From Amphiura filiformis (taxonomy: Eukaryota > Echinodermata > Ophiuroidea > Amphilepidida > Amphiuridae): a stretch of 64,000 nucleotides of DNA. The notes under the pieces are model-generated. The model was not told where the DNA came from. It saw nothing but the letters and a program-made list of their open reading frames with translations, and searched no databases. A program made the position numbers and the translations under genes. The DNA lies in assembly GCF_039555335.1 (NCBI RefSeq), contig NC_092631.1, positions 17,169,805 through 17,233,804 of the forward strand, read 5' to 3'. Below are positions 10,063-21,970 of this stretch, piece by piece (the first letter of the stretch is position 1; each line of letters begins with the position of its first letter).

Positions 10063-11040
10063 CCGTTATTACGCTGTGTGAAAGTGGAGTATTTATTAAT
10101 ATGGATATATGCTGTGGTCCGGAAAGAATAAAAGAATTGTGAAAAACTTGATTTTTTGGCGAATAGGGTCCAGAATTTGTATGTAGGGTATCCAGGAAAA
10201 TGCCTGGGTATATTTGAAAGTGAATCTGAAAAATTAGTGCGACAGTGACAGCCATGTATGGCTGTAGCAGTGACGAAAGATTGTGGATATCAGTATGATT
10301 AGCTATGATTTGCCACTAATTTTGGCTATGAAATACCGCGTGAAATAAAGCAAGAATGTTTGTTTATTATCAAACAATCGGATTGACTGTAAGATTGGTG
10401 TAACTTTTTGAAATAAAGAGTTGTTAAAATATGACACTTTGGACAGTAAATACGATTTAGCATGGTTTTAGATATATTTTGTACCCAGCGAAAAATATCA
10501 TAGAACAATAGCGTTTTGTTCCGTGTAAATATAGTCTCGCGGCGCATCTGTTTATTCTTCTTTATCAGTCGTTTTTTTTAAAACTTGCTGGTCATGCTAC
10601 CGCTTGACTCTAATGAAGGGTTTGATGATTTAGTATACTACTTGTGTAATCACTGACTTGTGAAATTGACGTTTCTTCAGATCATTCACTAATGACAATC
10701 ATTTTTTTCTCGACTAAACGAGTTGAATAACACCCAAACATCATTTGCTCGAAGGAACAAATTACAACACATTGTAATTTTGCTGGACCTTTTTAGAGCG
10801 TTTCATTTAAAAGGCGGCCCACGAATGTATGCCAACAATTGCTTGCTCCCCCCTCTCGGTTTGCCAAAAGTTGCTTGCCTCCATCACCCCCTTTCGACTC
10901 GAAAATTGTCTTGCCCCTCAATTTTACCCTCCCACCATGGCTCATAATTATTGCACAACCCCAAATTGGATCCATTTGGTCTCTAATGTACCTCAATAAA
11001 GAGTCGTAAGCCTTGAACAGCACGCCTCTCTGCAAGCGTA
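10063..11040. other. No gene seen
   Basis: AT-rich sequence up to 10560 belongs to the insertion next to the tRNA-like fossil; 10561-11040 is unique here. Small open frames overlap on both strands with no recognisable domain. Confidence 0.4.
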
Positions 11041-12719
11041 GTTTATGGGATGGTCGTTTGGTGGCATATCATAATAATTGCTTAGTATTTATGAATACTA
11101 CACTGTGAATTTAATCTGAATGTCATGTGTTCCCAGATTGGGTCCGGGATTTAGTTTGTATTATAAAAGCAAACAGGTTGTTTTTTGTGGGTGTTTGGTT
11201 TTGTTTGCTATGTGCCCAGTGATTTTCATCACTTCTAGTGTACTTTTGTACTGTTTTCCTGACACTTTTGTGGGCTCTGGAATTGGCAATATTTGGCAAT
11301 CGAATTTTGCCTGTTTTTGTGCCTGCACTGGTTGTTTGGTTTAGCGTGTCTGTTTATATTGCACCCATTCTTGTGCACGTTTGTATTCCCATTGATTCTT
11401 GTTTGTTTTGCAGGTTTAGCACTTCTGTGGGCCTTGGAACTGGTAATTTTTGACTATCGAACTTTGCCTACTTCTTATGCCTACATTTGCTGTTTTGTCC
11501 CCCTGCATATTGTCTAGTCTGCATTTTACTTGTTTTCCTACATCAAGTTGATGTACCTTGCTTTTTGTCTTTCCTGTTGTTCTTATTCAAGGTATCCTCT
11601 TGTATCATTTATTGATCCTTGATGTGTTTTGTGTCCTCGTCCGTTGTTGGATTCACCATTACCCACTCTTTCTTTGTACATTCTATATTATCCATCCAAT
11701 GTTCAGGAAAGTCAGAAATTATAAAAATTGTAAAAAGACAATAATCAAACTATTCTGTAGTGTAAATGCAGGTAATACTGGTATAGCCTCAAGTTGGATT
11801 GTGATAATATTGCCCTTGATGTCTGGTCACTTTCGATAGATCTCATTCGGCGAGGAATGTCATTGATGGTTAGTCTAGAGCCATCCATTGCACTAAGGGA
11901 AGGTTGTGTGGCTCTCAGTATGACATCAAATGACATATACAAGAAGTGACTTTATATCAATGCCACCTATCATCTTCGAAATACTCATTTTCAAATTTTC
12001 ATTTCAGTTTGAGCGTGTTTTATTGAATACTCGATTGAAATGTGCACAATTATATACTCTATTCTAATATTCTAATTGCACACAGTGTTGAAGATAATAA
12101 GCCTCTACTTTTAACAGCTTTTTTACTACGCTGACGCGTTCAAAGATGGGTTAATATTACAGCAAACTTATCACTGTCAAATTTAATTTTGAAATTGCCC
12201 ATGATATGCATTGTACACGTCTTTTATATTTCCACGTCTTTTATATTAAATATTTTCTCAGCGAACTCATTTCATAATTTGAAATAACACTTCAATGGAG
12301 CATCTTATTGTGATAATAAATAGTTATGGCAATCTTTATGAACTGTCTTCTACCGTACGTATTATTAAAGTATTATTTCATGGAAACATAATAAGACAAA
12401 TGCCTGGCGGTACATGTGTCTTACAATAATGAATTTGTGTAAAGGAGCACTGCCCTCTCTTGGAAGAGCGTGAATACTGTGTTGTCGCTTAATGCCAAGA
12501 AGAAGCAGTACTGCAGCATTAATATTGTTTGAAATTGCGATGTTCGAATGGGCATGGAATTGTAAAGTGATAACAACTCAAGTGTTAAAAGCCGGGGTTT
12601 ATTCCACTCAAAACCCGAATCATCCAAAATCATCGCCCCACTACTCGGAGTGCACACATGAACAAGACAACCATTGTGATTTAGTTGGGGTGGACTTGAA
12701 TGGGAGTGTTAAGGTAATA

Positions 12720-13070
12720 CACTATTTTAAAGTGTTGCGATTTGGTATTTCACAACATCTTGGGAATGGTAGTGAGCTTTGGCAAAAATTGCATTGCTCA
12801 TTTCCTTGCGAGCGTGTAGAAGAATTCAAATATCACAGAAATACTTTTGTAGGTCCTGTGGTTCTTGAGTTATGTTGTAAAGAGGGCTGAAACAACAACA
12901 CTTTTGTAAAATGTACATAACTCATTAACAACAATAAATTAAGCAAGTTTTCAAAGTATATGATTTGTAGAATGAACTTTTGCAAAACATCAAAGTTTTA
13001 TTTTTTATTATTATATTGATTTAGTCAATAAAAATCGATTTTTTTTACAGCTTCGACCAACAATACCGTA
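12720..13070 (+). repeat. Dispersed repeat R5, full copy
   Basis: Contains CACTATTTTAAAGTGTTGCG, CATTGCTCATTTCCTTGCGA, CTCATTAACAACAATAAATT and CTTCGACCAACAATACCG. Other copies: 58675-58950 (plus), 33990-34115 (partial, plus) and 39665-39890 (minus). An overlapping 132-codon open frame (12492-12890) spans the repeat boundary and is not credible as a gene. This copy is the empty site for the MITE at 58953-59238. Confidence 0.75.
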
Positions 13071-13404
13071 TCTACCCTTAATATGTATTGCCTAGCTTAT
13101 GATAAATGGGTGTGATTTCTGAATACTGATGAGAACCATATTACTATAAACCGTCCTATATATGTAACACGTGAAACCCGTGTACGCGATCGCCGAGCGC
13201 GGCTAGCGACAATGGCGAAATCGGCTTTGCACCGAAACAAAAGTTGATAACGTGGCCGTCTATATTGATATAGCTACACTGATCATAATAGAAAAGACAG
13301 GTTAAAAGTAATATGAGTCCGTATGCGGTGATCCTGACACCATAATTGTGTTTTTGTATGTTCCTTTTCAATCTACTTTCATGTCATTCTCCTTGTACTC
13401 CCAG

Positions 13405-13603
13405 TGTCCCTGCACGGCAGAACAATCATCCCTCAACTGTGGTAGAGGACTCAAAAACATCCTGTCACACGCCTGGGACAGAACCATCACAACTCTACCT
13501 CGCCAAATGACGTCACAGGGTGACGTCATCGGGACTCAAGGTGTTTAACATCACAACCCAGATGAAGGTTACTGTTACTGACCGCAACGTTGGTTGCTTC
13601 AAG
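13405..13603 (+). pseudogene. Exon-like block, unrecognised cysteine-containing product
   Basis: A pyrimidine-rich tract ending TTGTACTCCCAG precedes TGTCCCTGC, and the block ends TTCAAG before GTATAG, giving a 199-bp internal exon shape. GC content is clearly higher than its surroundings. The first frame reads CPCTAEQSSLNCGRGLKNIL and continues to a stop at about 13547. After it, a frame shifted by one base reads VFNITTQMKVTVTDRNVGCF. This suggests a decayed exon with a frameshift, or an error. I do not recognise the family. The paralogous LCR3 copy b lacks it. A TGACGTCA CRE-like palindrome occurs inside. Confidence 0.3.
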
Positions 13604-13850
13604 GTATAGTGGATTAATCTGGTTGTTTATTCTCTCATCGTATGATTCCCAGATGATTCAGGGTATTCACAATTTAACAACACATAGGCCTACACACTAT
13701 CTCGGTCTTCAACATTGAAGCCTCGAGTAGTCTTGCTTCAAACTAGCTTTCCACTAAGTTCAAACATCAGTCATCAGGGAATCATATACCAACCATCGGG
13801 CATCAGCTTTAAACTGTCACGTCAATCTTATGAAAATATATTAAAATAAT

Positions 13851-14790
13851 TCAATTGTATTTGTCAGTTTTAAAGGCAATATAAATCCTAGGTAAAAATC
13901 TTGTTTTGTGCATATCTGGCTGGAAATTATTTTGACAATCTACACTATCCAAATAAGGTAATATCAATATGAGACAAAAATCCGTGCTGGCTGAACAATC
14001 CGTGAACATATCTGCAATCAACACACATTTTTGATCCTTCACGGAAAATATCTCCAATGCATTCTATATATCGTGCATACCTGCGTTTTTGGGTTTGATT
14101 TTTTTGATATGTAAGATGGTACGACCACTTGTATGTGTAAATATTTTGATACAGGCCAAACCTCAACCTTAGAAACAGATCAGATATTGTAACTATTCTA
14201 TGTTCATTAAGGACACTCAATCACAAAACACAGAAAAAGGTCTCCGGACACAAATTAATATTATAGAAACACATTTTGTGTCATAATTTGAAAGAAATAG
14301 TTTAGTAGATTCATGGAAATATTCGTTTTGTTGTCAAAGATATTAAAAAGTCGACTATGTGAACAGGTTCTGAACAAACATTTTATTGAGTCTAAATAAA
14401 CTACTAGCGTGTGTTGTTTGTGCCAGGCCTGGGGCATTTTAGCCGGAGATTTAATTATTAATCATAATTTTAACATTTTGTTCACAAAATACTGGAATAA
14501 AAACAGAATTTACGAAAGTGAAAATTGTATTGATGCCAGTTTATAATATCTCATAATAAACAAGTTTAATTGCCAATTATCAATTCTGTGGAAATATTAT
14601 TATGGCGTTATCAATTTTGTAACACTTTTTCGAATCCCACTAAATTTCCCTCTCACTAATATCTCGAGCATTACTTACACTATTTTTTAAACAAGAGCGT
14701 TTTCATACTGCAGCTAACAAAATCTTACACACGTTCGTATTACTTCAAATTATGACCACTTTACGGGTTTTTTTTTGTGCGATGGTAAGT
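13851..14790. other. No gene seen
   Basis: AT-rich, with short open frames on the minus strand only and no recognisable domain, splice-bounded exon or repeat. Confidence 0.4.
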
Positions 14791-14947
14791 TCTTTTTATT
14801 GTGCCGGTATAGCTTCATTTCATCATATATGTTAGGTGAACACACCTGTAGTCAAGGCTTAAACAATATCTGTAAAATCTTGACCGCGGGGAGTGCATGA
14901 AAAACAAAAACGCTTTGCACACCTTTTACCCCAGACAGGATAATATC

Positions 14948-15106
14948 ATGTCGTCGCGGTCTTTACATCAACTCACTATCATATTTATCACTTTATCAGC
15001 TATATTTATCAACCAAATTAATTCAACCACAGCATCTCTGACAGTTGCCAGGTTTAACACACGATATTACGAGGAGAGTCACAAGTACAAAGCTGGTGTA
15101 AATTGA
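14948..15106 (+). CDS. Candidate small secreted peptide (52 codons), possibly a first exon
   Basis: From ATG 14948 the frame reads MSSRSLHQLTIIFITLSAIF then INQINSTTA, a good signal-peptide shape: a basic start, a hydrophobic core and a small-residue end. About 23 further residues with ARFNTRYYEE follow. An in-frame ATG at 14897 would add 17 residues and blur the signal peptide, so the inner start is preferred. GCTG followed by GTGTAA near the end could be a splice donor, making this a first exon. The region is a diverged copy of the blocks at 6240-6510 and 40690-40980, where this frame is not preserved. That weakens the case for a conserved gene. No known peptide recognised. Confidence 0.25.
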   Translation: MSSRSLHQLTIIFITLSAIFINQINSTTASLTVARFNTRYYEESHKYKAGVN

Positions 15107-15109
15107 CTT

Positions 15110-16060
15110 TCTAGAGTGTTCCAAATAAATGAAAGCAGCAGTTGTGTTTGTTGTGATTTTCTCCACTAGCTATATCAAATTTCACTTATTCATATATAAC
15201 TCATCATTTCTGGCAGATACATACTACGCACATGTTTTCCTATCTAATTCTGAATCTTGGCGGAGTAGTTTCCTGGCGCACTGTCTGTGTTTTCCATGAG
15301 GCTAATGCATTCCTGAGAGTGCATAGTCCTCATACATGATGAATACATGCAGAACAGTGTCTTTGGAAATATATATACCGCCAGCTTTAAGGCACCAAAG
15401 TAAAACGTCCAGTTTCTACATATCGTCCAGTATCATACGACGACTAAATACTCCAAGTGGCACCCCAATATAAGTGCCCCGCAGGGCATGAAAGCAAGAG
15501 TAACCTTAAGAGTGACATGCTGTATCTGTTAGGTAACGGGCTGTGATTTTATTATGGACAGCCCATCACCCATTCTTATACTTAGATACAGCCCGTGACC
15601 CATTTCATACTTTTAAAGGTTTTTAATTCTTTACCCCCATTAAATTGCCTCATTCTTCATGCCATGTTCTCTATCGGGATCTAATTTCTTTTGGAGCAAC
15701 GTTGTTTCTGCGTCACTATCTTGAATAATATTGTCTGTGAGCATTGAAATATTGCCTTTGAGCAATAATTTTCAATATTGTAACATACCAATATTCTGCT
15801 GTAAAACATAATATCCATCACAGCACGGCATTTACCGTGCCATACGATCCGTATGGATACAATGTGTTACGTGTATATAGGTGTGGATCGGGTGATGACC
15901 AAATATCACAATATGCACACACTTATAGCAAAGCGTATTATGCACTTATCCATGGCATTGTTAACTGGTGGGATTCAGTTATGCAGTCATTTTTGTAACT
16001 TCTCGAAAAGCTTCAGGAAAAAAATTAAATAAAAAACTCTGGACGTTGTCATAGAGCAAA
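15110..16060. other. No gene seen
   Basis: Unique AT-rich DNA. GGGCTGTGATTTTATTATGGACAGCCC (15538-15564) is imperfectly palindromic, and CTCTATCGGGATCTAATTTC near 15670 echoes the 8.5-9.7 kb minisatellite. Confidence 0.4.
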
Positions 16061-16065
16061 CGGTT

Positions 16066-16368
16066 ATGAAAATGTCTCTTCTTGTCCTCTCAGATTTTTG
16101 TTGTTGGGTTCCAACTGGGATTATGTTGATTCGTGTCCAGGCTGGCGTAGTTAAAGTCAGTCCTACCGCTTATGAAATTGAAAGAATACTAGACTGTAAG
16201 AAGTCCCCGGCCGGCGGTACATACTGCCTTAGGCATGCGCGTATTTTGAGAGGGGCTTTGTGGGCGCGAGCATACCGGGGTAAAAGCATGGGGCGGCAAA
16301 AAAAGAAGGGCCTGCGGAAGATAAAGGAGCGGCAAGAAGAAGAATTCAAGAAAAAAGGACGGGACTGA
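16066..16368 (+). pseudogene. 100-codon ORF with chromodomain-like start (weak)
   Basis: The open frame is more GC-rich than its neighbours. Residues about 36-56 (YEIERILDCKKSPAGGTYCL) resemble the first strands of a chromodomain (Y-x-V-E-x-I-L ... G-x-x-Y-L-V). The expected KWKGY and WEP segments do not follow; instead a basic/acidic tail KKKGLRKIKERQEEEFKKKG ends the frame. It may be a decayed exon or transposon integrase tail, or chance. No splice sites chosen. Confidence 0.2.
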
Positions 16369-16460
16369 TGGGGCCACTTGAAGAGCTAAAAAGGGCAAGT
16401 GATTGAAAACTAATGAAAGTATACCTTTTTGACCTTCGACAGGGCAACAGCTCGAAGCGG

Positions 16461-16493
16461 TGGGGGGGGAGGGAGGGTAATGAAGAGGGGAGA
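16461..16493 (+). other. G-rich tract
   Basis: GGTGGGGGGGGAGGGAGGG gives at least four G-runs close together, a G-quadruplex-capable stretch. Confidence 0.55.
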
Positions 16494-16879
16494 AGTAATA
16501 CCTGTAAAATGTTACTTTTTGCTCCTAACCCTTGATGACATGTAGAACTGTTTTAATTTTAAAGCAAAGTTGAATACTGATGGCGATATTTATCTTAAAT
16601 CTTTTTTGAATCTTTACAAAAGGTAGACGCTTGTATAATGACATAAAAAATCAGAAAAATCAGAAAGGAAATTTTCTAACAAAATTATCATGAAATGAAA
16701 GGAATAACTCGTATTATTAGGATATTAGGATACAAAAAGATGAAAAATATAATAAAGAGAGTAAAATCCAAGTTAACATAGCTAATAAATGTTAGCATGT
16801 TAGCTATTCGCATTGTCCAGGACTAGAATTGAAAATTATAAATGTTTTGTTAGAAAAAAATAAATAAATGATCACAACA

Positions 16880-18520
16880 AACAGCCGCGGTGTCGTGTCG
16901 TAATAATTGCTTCAGAAATGAATACTACATTATGCATTTAATCTTATTATTATGGCCTCCGGATTAGATCCAGGGTTTGGTTTGAATTACAACAGCAAAC
17001 ATTTGGACATGTATTCTGCATTATCCAATACTCGAGAATGTTAGAAATACTTCAATGCAAAAACTCAATTATCAAACTATCGTTAAAGAGTCGTAAAATT
17101 GCCTTTTTACATTGGTAATCTTACCTAGGCAAATCATGTGTATTCCCAAAATTCGCTACTGGTTGCTATGCAAGGCATTCTGATTCTTTTGTTTTGTATA
17201 TGGCATGAAATTCCTCTATCACGGATTCATGGGTGGTTAATTTTGAACCCATCAAAATTGTATTTGACGCCCTTGAATAAAGTATTTATGGGCATGGAAG
17301 TAGAGAGATTTTGACATTGACCGCGATTCATGCCCATGAGTTACCCATGAACATGCCCTGAACATGTCAAGGCTCAGACTAAAGGCATGACAACAAAAAA
17401 AGGGCATGATTATTCATGTGTGAGCATGAACAACCCATCAAAATTCCCAAATTCACGAAAATTCATGCCCGTTGCTAGCAAAAATAGGGCATGTTCTTGG
17501 CATGTTCATGGCAAGATCTTGGCATGTTCATGGGCATGCCTAAATCTTTGCCTGGGATATATCTAAATTTGGAACAAATCTATTTGAAACGTGTTTTATT
17601 GAATTTGCCCAAATCGATACTTGAAATACACAAAGGTTAAAGTCGAAGAGAATGTGCCTCTATTTCGAACGAGTTTGTTATTTCCTATGGTGACCCGTTC
17701 AAAGCTGGATTAAAACTTATCACTGTCAAATTTAATTCATAAATTGCCTATGATATGCATAGTTCACGTCTTTTATTATATTTCCACGTCTTTTATATTA
17801 AATATTTTCTCTGCAAGCCCATTTCACGTTTTTTCAATAATATTACAATGGGTTGTGAATGATACTAAATGATTGTTACAATGTTTATGAACTGCCGTAC
17901 CTAAGGCATTATTTCATGGAAATATAAATAAGGCAATTGCTGGCGGAACTGATGTCTTACAATAATAAATTTGTGTAAAAGAGCACTGTCCTCTCTAAGA
18001 AGAGGGTGGATACTATGTAGTCACTTTATGCCAATTAAGCAGAACAACAACAGTAACATTAATTTGAATCAGATTACAATATACCTTTCGTCCGGACCAA
18101 CAGCTGAAGAATCCTACATAATTCGTCCAGAGATAACAATAGCGAAATTGCCGGCTTTGCACTGCATAAAAAGTTAATAACGTGGTCCGCTATATAGCTA
18201 GTAATCACAGTAGAAAAGACATGTTATAGTACACTTTTTGTGCGTTCAAGTTCATTTTACTTTCTTGCACTATCCGTGTTCTTAATCAATACGCTTCAAC
18301 AACATGTTTATTTGATCAGTTTCCTTAACAGAATATTACCAACTCCTTCGCCTAGCGCAGTGAAGTTGGCCGTAAAATAATATGATTAACAACACATACA
18401 CCGTATCTGCGTCTTCAACATTGAAGCTCGAGTAGTCTTTTTTCAAGCTTGTTTTCCACAACGTTCAAACGTCAGTCACCAGGGAATCAAACCTCAACCA
18501 TCAGCTTCTGTTACCATTTC
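16880..18520. repeat. Low-copy repeat LCR3, copy b
   Basis: Shorter, diverged counterpart of 11040-13850 (see its landmarks near 16905, 17770 and 18150). It hosts the CATGCCC-rich repeat at about 17205-17560. No coding sequence. Confidence 0.6.
17205..17560. repeat. CATGCCC/GGGCATG-rich repeat
   Basis: Dense direct and inverted copies of GGCATG, TTCATGGGCATG and AACATGCCC. Weakly inverted ends CCTAGGCAAA (17126) and TTTGCCTGGG (17546) hint at a TIR element of about 430 bp inserted in LCR3 copy b, but no target duplication is clear. Confidence 0.45.
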
Positions 18521-18865
18521 TTTAAACACAATCCTTATGTTGTCTACTGTCAGCATAAAGAATTCCAGAGCCCAGATTATAAATGCGACGACCTCATTTT
18601 TTTTTCTTCAAATTTCTACTGTTTTCATGATTGTAATGTAGTACTAAAATACCATCGGCTGAAATCAAATACATTAGTCAAATATCGAGGGTTGAGAGCC
18701 AGAAAACCTCAACTCACAATCACCTGCTCTCACAAAATGAGCATAAAGTCGCCAGGGCACTAGCCCATTAATCATGACATAATTAAATAGATACCTCTAT
18801 TTCACCAATAACTAAGCAAAAAGGAACACACTGATTTACAATAGCAATAGTGTAATCATGTACTT
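18521..18865. other. No gene seen
   Basis: Short open frames only; no recognisable domain or repeat. Confidence 0.4.
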
Positions 18866-19497
18866 TCCAACAGTAACGCTTAACCAGACTCTTTCCCGAA
18901 CGATTCCCATGTGCCATTGACCTGTTAGTTTGCTTCCACCTGAGGGTATAGAACTATCCCGTTTTGTTAAAGTAGAAAGGTTCTTTTTCAAATTCAAATA
19001 ATCTGGTACTCACCCAGAAATATTTCAATTCCTATAAGCAATCTTGATATCATTCTGTTGTGTATTTCTAGATGTTTTATGTGTCCCCATATGTATTTTG
19101 ATGTCTGCAAGAAAATCTTTATGAATATCATCGATTTAAAAATGCTTAAACAGGCAAGCGATGTACCCCTAATGTTATACAACATAATGTAGTAGTCTAT
19201 CATGCAGTTTTATGTAAGGGATTTAACATACAGATCATCAATTCAGCATGACAGCAAATTGGCACATTTTCATCATTCGTCTTTATGTAGACATCTCTGA
19301 CGGTCAATAGCACTCTTGAGAGATTTTTTCAGATATAAATGCTTCCTAAGATTATTAGTTTTGTCACATGAACTGACTAAGAAAATTGCCTTTGGCTAAT
19401 GATTAGTGTTAGAAAATACGACGATCAATAGATATTAGTTCAAAGAACTGATTAAGAACATCAACCTGTACATTGTGTATATTAGAAGGAAAAGAAG
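18866..19497 (+). repeat. Dispersed repeat LCR4, copy b
   Basis: Longer version of LCR4, aligning with 63490-63950 from CAACAGTAACGCTTAACCAG through GGGTATAGAACTATCC to the purine tract, and with 4690-4980 over its second half. Confidence 0.7.
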
Positions 19498-19905
19498 TAG
19501 AGAATGCAGAAGAAGAAGGAGGAGAATAAGAAGAAGATGAAGGTGGAGGAGAAGAAGAAGAAGCAGAAGAAAAAGAAGACGAAGAAGAAGAAGAAGAAGA
19601 AGAAGAAGAAGAAGAAGGAGAGAGGAAAAAGACGAAGACGACGAAGAAGAAGACGAAGGAGAAGAAATGAAAGATCGAGAAGGAGAAAAGAAGAAGAAGA
19701 AGAAGAAGAGGAAGAAAAGAGGAAGAAAAGAAGAACACGAAGAAGTTATAGAAGAAAAATGATAAATTTAGTGATATTAATATAGAAGATGAAGAAGAAG
19801 AAGAAGCAGCAGCAGAATAATAATAATAATAATAAGATGATGATGATGATGAAGGAGGAGGAGAAGAAGAAGATCAACAACAAGAACAAGAGCAAGAACA
19901 AGAAA
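19498..19905. repeat. Long polypurine (GAA/GAC/GGA) tract
   Basis: Roughly 400 bp of nearly uninterrupted purine on the plus strand, grading into (AAT)n, (GAT)n and AACAAG repeats. Open frames rich in Lys/Glu (plus) and Ser/Phe (minus) are compositional artefacts. It is the largest of the LCR4-associated tracts. Confidence 0.9.
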
Positions 19906-21029
19906 TGTAACTTAGTCTAGCTTGTTAACTGAACTCTATAAGCTTCGTTTGCTCGTCTGAGAAGATTGTGTTGCTGAAATTGTGTCTCAAAAGCAGCATT
20001 ATGTTCTCCTTAGTACGTGATGATGGTAGATGAGCCTGATCAGATTATTAAAAGACGTGACTATAAGCTTTTAAAAGAACAAGTGGCATCGGATTTGGGG
20101 TTTTATTTCAGTCCATGATGATCGGACGTAGATAAAATATACTCGATACTTGGTCTGTGGCAGTCGGTGACTCGACTATCTGCTGGACGTTTTATTACAT
20201 GTAAAATAACATGTAATGTAGCAACAATTTAAACCCCGGCCCTTCAATAAAATGCAAATTAATTAATAGTACACTACAAAACGAGACAAGAAACGTCTGT
20301 TTTAATCAGAAAAACTGCATTTATTTTCATTTTGCAGCAAAGCAAAACTGCACCTATGTTTGATACGTAAACCTGTGAAAGTAAAGATGCCATTTCCCCT
20401 TACGATACCTTGCATCAATTACTAGGGCATGGATAAAGGGAGCGTTTCACTCTTATAAGTCATAAACTTTATAACTCTTCATCGTTATGCAACACATGTG
20501 TATACCTATAACGTCTACTGCTGGAGGAGCCATCATTCCCGTGGCCATTTAAACGCCACGTTATCGATGTCAATTCTTATCTTGCTGTAACACGTTTGTA
20601 TGCCAGGATAACATCGTCAACACTAATCACAAGGATTGCGATTATATAGCAGTTAATATCACAATATAATACTTATTGCAAGGAGGAATAGAAAACCAGA
20701 GACATATGTTTAATATTTTGATTTAAAATCCCTAATAATAAGTTAATATCACGTGAAATTTTGAGCAAATTTAAAAGTATGTAAAGATATCAACTTGTAG
20801 GTTACATTGATTGTGCTTTCTAGAATCAATTGACCTGATTTACCTTTAAACCCATTATCAACTGTATCTCATCCTCTCTTCCATGATGAGTTCTTTCAAC
20901 TACACTATATCTTCACCTCATTCTACAGGTCAGCGCGCCTCCAGGTATGATGCAAACAATATCAGTGTAATCACGATACCGAGGAATGAAAAGGAAACAA
21001 GGCACACATGTCCGCCAGGTTAATTTTAC
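19906..21029. other. No gene seen; short palindrome at 20192
   Basis: Contains a 24-bp palindrome at 20192-20215 (ATTACATGT arms). 20040-20240 is a diverged copy of 5480-5640. Nothing coding recognised. Confidence 0.45.
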
Positions 21030-21123
21030 CTTGTCGGAGTCTACCTTTAAATCAAATTCGTTATTCAAGTCTAGGGAGCAGATATTGTGAACATCAACTA
21101 TCATGTCTATGAGATCTCTGACG
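21030..21123 (-). CDS. Candidate internal exon, unrecognised product
   Basis: On the minus strand a GTGTTTTGCAG acceptor precedes 94 bp ending GACAAG before GTAAAA. The open frame reads VRDLIDMIVDVHNICSLDLN and continues NEFDLKVDSDK. Codon use looks more protein-like than surrounding AT-rich DNA and the frame is open on both sides. I do not recognise the family and found no partner exon nearby; chance is quite possible. Confidence 0.2.
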
Positions 21124-21479
21124 CTGCAAAACACTATAGGTAAGATACATTGACCTAACTCTAAATCCTTTGCAAAGATCTAAACAAAATAACTTTATGT
21201 TGTTTGTTTGTTTGTTTTATTTCTTCTTTAACCTGGGACACTCAATCAGTTGAAAACACAATTAATCATCTGTTCTTCCTTCAAGAACCATCATTTGTCT
21301 TTAATACATTTTATATGTTTTTTATTCACACGTCTATATCCTTAAGCAGGATAAATTAATCGTTTTTGTACCATCATCCGATTAAAATAGACAAAATTTC
21401 TATAATTCGACTGAAAAAATAAGAGAATGAAGGTGAGTATGAAAATAGAGAGAAAACACATAGAGAAGAAAACGTAAAT

Positions 21480-21870
21480 AAAGCTTTTACATTATCGAAG
21501 AAGTCTCTCAGCCCGGAAATATTTTTACGTCGGATTTCATAATGGATATGCACTAAAACACTTTGTTGATTGCACTCAAATTTCAATGAGTTTATTAAGG
21601 GGCGAAAAATTTGAGCGCGTCAGTGCAAAACCTTCGCTCTTGCTGGTTACTACTGACTATATCTATTATTGCTACATGACTGGTCGTGTTTGTGTCGTGG
21701 CTTTGACTAGAACTAAACCTGTACAATATATAAGTGAACATTTAATGAAACATGGCCTTATACCCAAATTGAGGGTCGATTTCAAAATCAAGGCCACCAT
21801 AATGACCGCAAGGATGTATCTTTTAATTAACATATTATTATAGGTAAATTGTTGACATTAATTTTTCAAC
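21480..21870 (-). repeat. Dispersed repeat R6, copy 1
   Basis: Inverted counterpart of 29940-30290: CACCATAATGACCG and TTTCAAAATCAAGG here against GTCATTATGGTCACC and TTTTTGAAATCGAC there. The block around GTGTTTTAGTGCATATCCATTA also recurs at 33340-33400. In all copies one frame reads like VFLxHIHYEIxRK, which may be a remnant of an old coding element. Confidence 0.6.
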
Positions 21871-21970
21871 AAAAACAAATTTGACTATTAGCCTTCCTTT
21901 TGAAAACCTTCTTTAGCAGTATTCAAAAATATAACCAATGTGTAAATTTGAGGTTTCAGTGACGACAGGT

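Larger units (their letters stand above)
11040..13850. repeat. Low-copy repeat LCR3, copy a
   Basis: Blocks along this segment recur in order at 16880-18520: CATAATAATTGCTT..ATGAATACTACA near the start, TTTTATATTTCCACGTCTTTTATATT near 12230, and CGGCTTTGCAC..AAAAGTTGATAACGTGG near 13220. Copy a is longer and includes an 80-bp duplication near 11264-11500, the dispersed repeat at 12720-13070 and the exon-like block at 13405-13603, which copy b does not preserve. Confidence 0.65.

Noticed and set aside
11120..11839. Chain of hydrophobic plus-strand frames at 11.1-11.8 kb
   Set aside because: T-rich, partly duplicated DNA translates to Phe/Leu/Val in any frame; no conserved motif or splice pattern.
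12492..12890. 132-codon plus-strand open frame
   Set aside because: Spans the edge of dispersed repeat R5, has no recognisable domain, and its second half is not kept open in the other R5 copies.
19504..19785. Lys/Glu-rich and Ser/Phe-rich frames in the polypurine tract
   Set aside because: Products of GAA/AAG repetition on the two strands.
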